Assembly (NCBI GenBank): GCA_031267915.1
Contig: JAIRYE010000020.1
Span: forward strand, 1 to 39,491
DNA from: Puniceicoccales bacterium
GTDB lineage: Bacteria > Verrucomicrobiota > Verrucomicrobiia > Opitutales > JAIRKQ01
Direction: 5' to 3'
Length of the DNA: 39,491 nucleotides
Part shown: piece by piece, positions 25,328-32,073 of the stretch
Numbering within the stretch: the stretch's first letter is position 1
How the letters are laid out: each line of letters starts with the position of its first letter
The notes under the pieces: generated by a model
The model's database searches: none
The model's input: the letters and a program-made list of their open reading frames with translations, nothing else
Told to the model about the DNA's origin: nothing
Position numbers and translations under genes: made by a program

Positions 25328-26320
25328 CTATTTTTGCCGCTGACTCCGGGGCCGCGAAAATACAAGTTGCTCCTGGGGATGCGCTGCGATGATTTCTCCG
25401 GGATTCATAGCAAATCCGTTGGTAAAATCTTTAATTTGCAGCATTTTTTTTCCCGGTCGCTGCAGTTCGTGGATGAGCAGGGCTCCTTCCCCGGTCGCAA
25501 TTTTCACGAAATTTCTGTCGACTGCGATGATTTCACCAGGTTTGAATTCCGAGTAGTCTGAAAAATCAGCGGAGACTTTGCCAACTTTCAGAAGTGTTTC
25601 CCTGTGAATTACATGGCATCCGATGTGCGGCGTGAGCGCACGGACGCGATTTACCAGCGCCACTGCGGGCTTTGAAAAATCCAACATGCCATCAATTTTT
25701 GACAATTTTTTTGTGAAAGTTGCATCCGCTGGATTTTGTTTTTCCAACTTCAGGGTGCCATTGCAAATTTCCCCTAAATTTCTCTGCAGTAAAATTGGGC
25801 AAGCGGCTGCAATTTTTTCAGCAATTTCCGAGTAAGTACTGCCGCTGGTGATGGGTATTTTTTCCACGTCAGCCATATCCCCGGCATCCATTTCTTCGAC
25901 GACTTCCATTAGGGACACTCCGGTTTCGGTCTCCCCGCAGGCAATCGCCGTTTCGATTGGAGATGCTCCGCGGTATTTTGGTAAAATTGATGCGTGGAAG
26001 TTGAAAATGCCAAGCGAAGGAAGGTCAAGGATGTTTCGCCTTAGAATATGCCCATAGGCCATGACGAGGATCAGATCGCATCCGGAGGATCGAATCCAGT
26101 CTGCGGTTTGCTCATCCGGTTTTGCGGGCGTTAGCAGAGGAATTTGATTTTGTTTGGCGAATTGGGAAATTGCCGTCTGCGTGAGCTTTTGTCCCCGCCC
26201 CGATGCTCTACTTGGCTGACTCACAATGCCAGTCACTTCAACAAAATCACTGCTGCGCAAAAATTCCAGCAGCGGCAGAGATATCCCATCGGACCCAAAA
26301 AATACCACCTTTTTTTTCAT
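25328..26320 (-). CDS. fmt: Methionyl-tRNA formyltransferase
   Basis: Formylates initiator Met-tRNA with 10-formyl-THF. The 330-aa protein has an N-terminal Rossmann domain (VVFFGSDGISLPLLEFL), the catalytic region with NFHASILPKYRGASPIETAI (Asn/His motif), the conserved Asp in VVEEMDAGD, and a C-terminal OB-like domain. The last 15 residues are an unusual basic tail. The start codon overlaps the stop of the DegT-type gene (ATGA), so the two are translationally coupled. def is not seen nearby. Confidence 0.95.
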   Translation of the reverse strand: MKKKVVFFGSDGISLPLLEFLRSSDFVEVTGIVSQPSRASGRGQKLTQTAISQFAKQNQIPLLTPAKPDEQTADWIRSSGCDLILVMAYGHILRRNILDLPSLGIFNFHASILPKYRGASPIETAIACGETETGVSLMEVVEEMDAGDMADVEKIPITSGSTYSEIAEKIAAACPILLQRNLGEICNGTLKLEKQNPADATFTKKLSKIDGMLDFSKPAVALVNRVRALTPHIGCHVIHRETLLKVGKVSADFSDYSEFKPGEIIAVDRNFVKIATGEGALLIHELQRPGKKMLQIKDFTNGFAMNPGEIIAAHPQEQLVFSRPRSQRQK

Positions 26321-27432
26321 CGGCGTGGCAGAGCATTCGTTAAAACTTTTACGGCACGCAGGATCTGATCCGGATGCAGTTCAGGATAGATTGGCAAACT
26401 TAGGACTTCTTTGGAGGCAATGGCAGCATTGAAAGTTGGGTTTTTCGGGTCCGTAAATTGCCTGAAGCATTCCTGCGCGTCAAGGGGCAGTGGGTAGTAA
26501 ATATTGCAGCCGATGCCGCTTGATCCAATGGTCTGGAAAACTTCGTCCCGGACTCCGTCCAAAATCCGCACCGTAAATTGATTCCATGTGTGAAAATTTC
26601 CTTCAATTTCCTGGGGAAGAATAAGTTGTGGTACGTTCTTCAGCTCCTCCGCGTAAATTTCCGCATTGTGCCTTCTGTTTCTAATGTAGCCATCGACGTG
26701 TGGCAATTTTATGTTCAGCAGTGCCGCCTGCAGTTCATCAATTCTGAAATTCCCGCCAATGTATCTGTGAAAGTAGCGCGGCTTTGCTCCGTGCACGCGG
26801 AGAATTCTGATTTTTTCAGCCAAGCTGTCATCATCCGTACAGACGAGGCCAGAATCTCCGAAGCCACCGAGATTTTTACTGGGAAAAAAGCTGAAGCATC
26901 CGGCTAGCCCAAACGTTCCGCTCTGCTTGCCTCCGTGTTTGGATCCGAATGACTGGGCGCAATCTTCTATTACCGCCAAATCAAATTCTTCGGCAATTTT
27001 CACCACACTGCTCATGTCCGCCGTTTGCCCGAAGAGATGAACCGGCAGAATTGCCTTGGTTCTTTTTGTTATTTTTTTGCGAATATCTCCGGTGGAGATA
27101 TTGAAATCTTCGAGGTTTATGTCCGCAAACACCGGTTTTGCCCCCAGTCTTGCGATGCACCCTGCCGTCGCAAAAAACGTGAAGGATGGACAAATTACCT
27201 CATCGCCGGCTCCAATGCCGATTGCCATCAGCGATACCAGTATTGCATCTGTGCCGGACGACACTCCAATTGCGTGTTTTGTTCCCAAATACTGGGCCGC
27301 ATTCTTTTCAAATGCTTCGACTTCTTTTCCGAGAATGAATTCCCCCGAATCAAAAACCGAGGAAAATTTTTCGATAATTTCACTTCGGATTTTCTCATTT
27401 TGAATTTGCAAATCTAAAAGTGGAACTTTCAT
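26317..27432 (-). CDS. DegT/DnrJ/EryC1/StrS-family PLP sugar aminotransferase
   Basis: A 371-aa PLP enzyme of the family that aminates nucleotide-linked keto-sugars, commonly for lipopolysaccharide or other surface glycans. Visible are SSGTDAILVSLMAIG (cofactor phosphate binding), the CPSFTFFATA segment, HLFGQTADM, the Asp of VIEDCAQSFGS that contacts the pyridine nitrogen, and the Schiff-base Lys186 in FFPSKNLGGFGDSG. The C-terminal substrate segment (GGNFRIDELQAALL) is complete. No sugar-nucleotide dehydratase is next to it, so the exact sugar cannot be named. It overlaps fmt by 4 bp. Confidence 0.9.
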   Translation of the reverse strand: MKVPLLDLQIQNEKIRSEIIEKFSSVFDSGEFILGKEVEAFEKNAAQYLGTKHAIGVSSGTDAILVSLMAIGIGAGDEVICPSFTFFATAGCIARLGAKPVFADINLEDFNISTGDIRKKITKRTKAILPVHLFGQTADMSSVVKIAEEFDLAVIEDCAQSFGSKHGGKQSGTFGLAGCFSFFPSKNLGGFGDSGLVCTDDDSLAEKIRILRVHGAKPRYFHRYIGGNFRIDELQAALLNIKLPHVDGYIRNRRHNAEIYAEELKNVPQLILPQEIEGNFHTWNQFTVRILDGVRDEVFQTIGSSGIGCNIYYPLPLDAQECFRQFTDPKNPTFNAAIASKEVLSLPIYPELHPDQILRAVKVLTNALPRR

Positions 27433-27692
27433 GGGAGCTAATGTTTTTTTCCGGAGGTGTTTTTCAAGTAAAATTTATTTTCTGCACACTAAAACATGCG
27501 CTTTCGCACGCGTACTGCCCGTTTGGCGAAAAAATAAAACTTTTGGTGGCCAGATCCACTCTGTGAAATTTTAAAATCTTTGCCAAAATTGCGTTTTTTT
27601 TTAAAAAATACTTGCAATGAAATTTTTCATTTCCACCATAGGACCACTATGGTGAAAGGGAATAGTAACTAAATTTGCAAAGGAGTAAAATA
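27433..27692. other. 260-bp divergent intergenic region with a palindrome
   Basis: This AT-rich region between the aminotransferase gene (minus) and the HU gene (plus) contains no ORF of note. The one clear structure is the inverted repeat at 27634-27654. It must hold both promoters, but I cannot place -35/-10 boxes with confidence. Confidence 0.5.
27634..27654. promoter_or_regulatory. 8-bp inverted repeat upstream of the HU gene
   Basis: CACCATAG-GACCA-CTATGGTG is a perfect 8-bp palindrome with 5-bp centre. It ends 38 bp before the HU start codon and 26 bp before its ribosome-binding site (AGGAG, 27681-27685). Position and symmetry suit an operator or a 5'-UTR hairpin controlling HU. Confidence 0.5.
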
Positions 27693-27974
27693 ATGAATAA
27701 AGCAGAACTCGTAGAAGAGGTTAAGAAATATATGGACTGTGATTGCTCAAAGGCTTGCGCTGAGAAGGCTTTGAATGCTGTTCTGCAGGCTATAACTTAT
27801 GGTCTGAAGAGCACAAAAGGAGTGCAGCTAATCGGATTTGGAACATTTACGGTTGTCAAGCGTGCGTCTCGCACTGGTGTAAACCCGAAGACCAAAGCAA
27901 AGATTCAGATTCCTGCCTCGAAAACTGTCAAGTTTAGGCCTGGCAGCAAACTGAAAAGTTGCGTTGCCAAGTAA
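27693..27974 (+). CDS. HU-family DNA-binding protein
   Basis: A 93-aa nucleoid protein starting at ATG 27693 with ribosome-binding site AGGAG eight nt upstream. It has the N-terminal MNKAELVEEV helix and the GFGTFTVVKRASRTGVNPKT beta arm with its Gly-Pro-type tip (here NPKT), and ends with ASKTVKFRPGSKLK. HU bends and compacts DNA as a dimer. It has an unusual Cys cluster (CDCSKAC) in the helix-2 region and a further Cys at the C-terminus, which most HU proteins lack. yraN follows 68 bp downstream on the same strand. Confidence 0.95.
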   Translation: MNKAELVEEVKKYMDCDCSKACAEKALNAVLQAITYGLKSTKGVQLIGFGTFTVVKRASRTGVNPKTKAKIQIPASKTVKFRPGSKLKSCVAK

Positions 27975-28042
27975 TTGCCCGTCGCAGTTTTAATTTTGAT
28001 ACCGATTGTCGCATTGTGCGTCGGTATTTTCTTTTTTACGAC

Positions 28043-28492
28043 ATGCGAATAGGCTTATTTGGAAACATTTTAAAAAAATTCGAAACTCTTGGGAGGGTGA
28101 TTGGTCGTATTTTTTCCAGGAAAAGGACGGCGAATGCCTGCCTGGGAAAACTTGGGGAGGATTTGGCCGTCGACTTTCTGAGAAGAAAACACTTCAAGAT
28201 TCTCAGGAGAAATTGGACCTTTGGAAAGGGAGAAATTGACATCGTTGCCCTGGATATGAGTTGCGATGTGCTGGTTTTTGTTGAGGTCAAACTGAGGGCA
28301 AAGGGGGCACTGATTCCCGGATATTTCGCCGTAAACACAAAGAAAAAAAACATTCTGCGAAGGACATGCAGGGCGTATCTGAGGAATTTTGCCGCGGCGG
28401 ATATTCCGCACAGATTTGACGTTATCGCAGTTGAAATGTGCGAATCCGGCAGCCCTGAAATATTTCACTATGAAAACGTAAAATTGTTCTAG
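28043..28492 (+). CDS. yraN: YraN/UPF0102-family nuclease-like protein
   Basis: A 149-aa protein of the UPF0102 family, which has a restriction-endonuclease-like fold; the cellular role is not established. Motifs: LGEDLAVDFLRRKHFKILRRNW, then GEIDIVALD and FVEVKLR (the D...ExK pattern of that nuclease fold). The ATG 28043 start gives an N-terminal extension of about 35 residues rich in Lys/Arg. Its TAG stop shares bases with the yebC stop on the opposite strand. Confidence 0.85.
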   Translation: MRIGLFGNILKKFETLGRVIGRIFSRKRTANACLGKLGEDLAVDFLRRKHFKILRRNWTFGKGEIDIVALDMSCDVLVFVEVKLRAKGALIPGYFAVNTKKKNILRRTCRAYLRNFAAADIPHRFDVIAVEMCESGSPEIFHYENVKLF

Positions 28493-29235
28493 GGCTCAAG
28501 TTCGATGGAGCTGTCAATGTCATAGTTGGCAAAGACGTTTCTCACATCGTCAAGCTCCTCGAGTTTTTCGATGGTTTTCAGAATTTTTGAGGCTAGTTCC
28601 GCATCCTCTATTGGAACGAGTACGCTGGGAATGTAGGCGATTTCAGAAGATAGACTTTTAATTTTTGCATTTGTCAGCGCCTGTTCCAATGTGTAGTAGG
28701 CGGTGATCGGGCAAAGAATTTCAAATCCTTCTTTGTCGACTTTGATATCTTCGGCACCGGCTTCGATGGTGATTTCCATCAGTTTTTCTTCCGTAGTTTC
28801 GTCATTGGAAATGAAAAATTGTCCCATTTTTTGGAAATTAAACATCAGCGCTCCCGGACTTGCCAGATTTCCTCCGTGCTTTGTCAGCACGCTGCGCACC
28901 TCGCTGGCAGCACGATTTTTATTGTCCGTGGTGACTTCTATTATCAGTCCAACTCCGCCGGCAGCATAGCCTTCATACAATAATTCTTCGATCAGCATGC
29001 CTGGCAATTCCCCGGTTCCCTTTTGGATGGCTCTTTTAATGTTTTCTGCGGGCATATTGGCTTCCTTTGCCTTTTGCACAATAAGCCTCAGCTTGGTGTT
29101 AAAGTTTACGTCTCCGCCGCCACTGCGCGCAGCCAGGGAAATGTCCTTGCTTAGCGTGCTAAACAGTTTCCCGCGCTTTGCATCAATGACTGCCTTATGC
29201 CTCTTTGTTGTTGCCCACTTGCTATGCCCTGACAT
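28489..29235 (-). CDS. yebC: YebC/PmpR-family transcriptional regulator
   Basis: A 248-aa protein of the YebC family, known as DNA-binding regulators and, in recent work, as translation factors that relieve proline-stretch stalling. It begins MSGHSKWATTKRHKAVIDAK at ATG 29235. NMPAENIKRAIQKGTGE, YEGYAAGGVGLIIEVTTDN and KHGGNLASPGALMFNF are further family motifs. The start lies inside the end of yidC (14-bp overlap). RuvC is often the neighbour of YebC in other bacteria but is not here. Confidence 0.95.
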   Translation of the reverse strand: MSGHSKWATTKRHKAVIDAKRGKLFSTLSKDISLAARSGGGDVNFNTKLRLIVQKAKEANMPAENIKRAIQKGTGELPGMLIEELLYEGYAAGGVGLIIEVTTDNKNRAASEVRSVLTKHGGNLASPGALMFNFQKMGQFFISNDETTEEKLMEITIEAGAEDIKVDKEGFEILCPITAYYTLEQALTNAKIKSLSSEIAYIPSVLVPIEDAELASKILKTIEKLEELDDVRNVFANYDIDSSIELEP

Positions 29236-31018
29236 TTTTTTTACTTCCCTTTTTAGCCTGTGAAGTGCGAACTCCGGTGTGTTTTTTTTCTCCGGACTTC
29301 TGAATTTCAGCATTCACACCAGCTGGCGCTTTACTAATTCGTGAGGTTGTGAATTGCTGGGCGATCGTCAATAAATTTTGCACGGTCCAGTAGAGGACCA
29401 GTCCAGACGGAAAATTGTAGCAGCAGAGAAGAAAAATTGCCGGCATCAGCTTAAAGATCATTTTTTGCGCTCCATCGGTTGCCGGCATCGGTGTCATGTG
29501 CATCTGCCAAAACATCGTCGCAGCCATTAGCAGCGGCAAGATATTCAGCGGGAAGGATCCAATGCGTGCAATGGTGTCCGGAAGTGACAGATCTTTTATC
29601 CATAAAAAATGTGCAAATCGCAGATCTGATGCCGTTCGGAGCATGTAGTATAGCCCAAAAAAAATGGGTATTTGTATGAAGATTGGCAGGCACCCCGCAG
29701 CTGGATTTATTTGATTTTCCCTGAACAATTTTAGCGTTTCAGCCTGGAGCTTCTGCGGATTATTTTTAAATTTTTCCCTGATCAGTTTCAGCGGTTGCTG
29801 GATGAGCGCCATTTTTTTTGAAGACCGCACCTGGGCGTTCGTTAGGGGCCAGAGCAGCAGCTTAACTATTGTGGTTAGAACGATAATCGTCCAGCCCCAG
29901 TTGGGGATTAGGGAGTGAATTTTCAGCATTACTCTCAGAAGCAGCTCGCTGATGATTCCGAAAAATCCGAATTGCATTACGCGGTCCTGCTCCCCAGTAA
30001 AAGCTGATAACCTCGAGAAATCCTTTGGCCCGACATAGAATTCCGAAAGCAGGGACTTTTTTTCGTTGCCACCGAGTAGGCCAACGCTGAAAGCCATTGC
30101 CGCTGCTATACCTTCGTCATTTTCGCTGGAATTTCCAATGGAAATTGGCCATGCGGCGTATCCATCTGCTCCTGCCCTAGCCTCCGGAGTAAGCACCGCC
30201 GTAAAGAATTGATTTTTTATGGATCCCCATGCGATTTTGTCATCCCTGGAAATTTTTTTGCGCTCGGGTCTTTTGCCGAGTCCAAAAAAGCCGTTGTTTG
30301 CCTTGAAATCACGCAATTTTACGAAATTGTCCTTCTTTCCATTAAAAGTTCCGAAGTTGAGGTAATCTCCGCTGCTGTCGCTTGCCGTGGCGGGCATTGT
30401 TCCCAGAGAGATCAGCAATTCTCCGGCGTTTACCGGAAAATTTGTGGTGTTCTCCATGGAAATTTCATGTTTTATGACGTATCCATCGCACTCCTTGCCG
30501 TCCTTTGGAGCAATGGAGTACTGCCTCTCTATGACGCAGCCGTTGGCCAGCGTTTTTGACAACTTAATGCTATTTTTAGTTGCGGAAAGTATGGCAAAAT
30601 TCCCCTCTCTAAATATTTCGTCAAAACTTCTGTCGCCGAAGGTTAGTGCCATGGCATCGATGCTACTGCCGTCGTTGAAAATCACAGCATCGGGCTTATC
30701 CTGAACCGCTCTGTATTTTTTTAGAGTGGCTGTTCTGATTGCCCCGCTGGCGGTGGAAATAGTCACCCCAATGACGTCATTTTCCAGGAAGAAAAATTGT
30801 TCCTCTGCGTTTTCTCCGGCATTTGCTTCGGGAAATTCCATGCCGCCAGAAATTTGACTGCCATGGGCGGAATTTTTCGACGGGGCCACAGCGCTCCCCA
30901 GTTCGCCATTTACGGGTGCCACCTGCGAGAAATTTTTATTTCCCCTACTCCCGCCGAACACCAGCAGAAAGGCACAAATTAGTAGCAAAATTCCAATGAG
31001 TTGACTTTTATCTTTCAT
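29222..31018 (-). CDS. yidC: Membrane protein insertase YidC
   Basis: Inserts and folds inner-membrane proteins with or without SecYEG. From ATG 31018 the protein is 598 aa. It has an N-terminal membrane helix (LIGILLLICAFLLVF), a large periplasmic domain (about residues 60-360), and the conserved insertase core. The core is seen as GWTIIVLTTIVKLLLWPLT with the hydrophilic-groove Arg in AQVRSSKKM, then NPAAGCLPIFIQIPIFFGLYYML, and the two C-terminal helices near MIFKLMPAIFLLCCYNFPSGLVLYW. The basic tail (KKGSKKNVRA) suits ribosome contact. The usual rnpA/yidD/rpmH neighbours are absent. Confidence 0.96.
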   Translation of the reverse strand: MKDKSQLIGILLLICAFLLVFGGSRGNKNFSQVAPVNGELGSAVAPSKNSAHGSQISGGMEFPEANAGENAEEQFFFLENDVIGVTISTASGAIRTATLKKYRAVQDKPDAVIFNDGSSIDAMALTFGDRSFDEIFREGNFAILSATKNSIKLSKTLANGCVIERQYSIAPKDGKECDGYVIKHEISMENTTNFPVNAGELLISLGTMPATASDSSGDYLNFGTFNGKKDNFVKLRDFKANNGFFGLGKRPERKKISRDDKIAWGSIKNQFFTAVLTPEARAGADGYAAWPISIGNSSENDEGIAAAMAFSVGLLGGNEKKSLLSEFYVGPKDFSRLSAFTGEQDRVMQFGFFGIISELLLRVMLKIHSLIPNWGWTIIVLTTIVKLLLWPLTNAQVRSSKKMALIQQPLKLIREKFKNNPQKLQAETLKLFRENQINPAAGCLPIFIQIPIFFGLYYMLRTASDLRFAHFLWIKDLSLPDTIARIGSFPLNILPLLMAATMFWQMHMTPMPATDGAQKMIFKLMPAIFLLCCYNFPSGLVLYWTVQNLLTIAQQFTTSRISKAPAGVNAEIQKSGEKKHTGVRTSQAKKGSKKNVRA

Positions 31019-31307
31019 TCTTCTTCGGAGAAGATTCGCACGCGTAAAAAATTTGCAAGCGCAAAATGGGACCATTCTGGAAGGGAGGCATTATTTTACG
31101 CTGGAAATACGCTCGCTGTAATTTTCATTTCGGAGTGGCGTGCTGCGGCTCATGTGGCTAGTGGCGCAGTTTTGTTGATGTTTTCGCTGCTTCCAGTTTT
31201 CCATCGGCCTTTGGAGATGTTCCCGGTCAAAATTTAGGCGAAATAATATGGCAGTTCACCATCGTTTGCATTGGCGATGATGGCATTGAATCAGTGAGGA
31301 AAGTGAA

Positions 31308-31754
31308 ATGGGCGGCGTTATGATCCTGCTTGGGGATGTAAAAAGTGCGGAAAACTTGCACAGGACTAGCGATGAAATCTGGGGAGCAAAGTCAAAGTAT
31401 ATTTCCATTGCCATCGATCAGCAGGGAGAGCAAATATGCATCACAAATGGGATGAATGGATCCGTGGATTTTCAAGGGGCCGATGAAATATCAAGGAAAA
31501 AACAGAAGGAGGCGCACGAAATTTATTCCCGGATAGCTGATTTGCCGAAGGACTACCATTTTAATGTTAATTCCGTCCAGTGTGGCATTTGGGTCCTCAA
31601 AAATGAAATTAAATTCCCAGGATCAAATACCCCTGGAGTCATCCCTATCTTTGACCGCGTAGCCGCTTTCCTGCCGCCTGTGATTTATCATGTTTTTCTT
31701 GCAATAAACGTCGTAGACATCGTCCGCAGACATGCCAAGAACCTGAGCAATTGA
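31308..31754 (+). CDS. Hypothetical protein overlapping the dUTPase gene antisense
   Basis: A 148-aa ORF with a good ribosome-binding site (GAGGAAAG, 31296-31303). Residues 1-103 lie in DNA not used by another gene and look like real protein (KYISIAIDQQGEQICITNG, SRIADLPKDYHFNVNSVQCG). The last ~43 residues overlap the 3' end of the dUTPase gene on the opposite strand and may be read-through past a lost stop. Just upstream, another frame reads FTIVCIGDDGIESVRKVKW, so an N-terminal frameshift is possible. I recognise no family. Confidence 0.45.
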   Translation: MGGVMILLGDVKSAENLHRTSDEIWGAKSKYISIAIDQQGEQICITNGMNGSVDFQGADEISRKKQKEAHEIYSRIADLPKDYHFNVNSVQCGIWVLKNEIKFPGSNTPGVIPIFDRVAAFLPPVIYHVFLAINVVDIVRRHAKNLSN

Positions 31755-31994
31755 AATCAAAAAATGCAGCAGATCAACGACCTCAACGCGGGCATTTTGC
31801 TCATCGAATTTCTGGTATTTTGCCCACCATTTCCATGGTACCGAGTCCACAAGTTCCGATGTTTCCTGCTGCAGCGCGCGGGCATATTTCAACACCCACT
31901 CAATTTTTTCTTCGCTGCTCAGGTTGGTGACACTAACGCCGATCTTGCTATTAAAATTCTCCTGTATTTCAAAAAGTTTGTCGAGCTTGTCCAT
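31623..31994 (-). CDS. Dimeric dUTPase-like all-alpha NTP pyrophosphatase
   Basis: A 123-aa all-helical protein of the MazG/dimeric dUTPase superfamily, which hydrolyses dUTP (or related NTPs) to the monophosphate to keep uracil out of DNA. The metal-binding pattern is visible: ExxE in QQETSELVDS, a Trp-rich WKWWAKY segment, and ExxD in ARVEVVDLLHFLIS. ATG 31994 is chosen (MDKLDKLFEIQ); 7 codons upstream is the alternative. mutS and a uracil-DNA glycosylase in the same window fit a DNA-integrity theme. MazG-like substrate range cannot be excluded. Confidence 0.78.
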   Translation of the reverse strand: MDKLDKLFEIQENFNSKIGVSVTNLSSEEKIEWVLKYARALQQETSELVDSVPWKWWAKYQKFDEQNARVEVVDLLHFLISIAQVLGMSADDVYDVYCKKNMINHRRQESGYAVKDRDDSRGI

Positions 31995-32073
31995 AAAATC
32001 ACAGTATGGAAGCATCGTCTAATGAAAATTGCAAACAGTGCAAGAAGTTAAACCTCCGCTTCGATGCAAACGC

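Noticed and set aside
31019..31240. rnpA/rpmH or yidD upstream of yidC
   Set aside because: The minus strand upstream of yidC has only very short frames with none of the motifs of these proteins.
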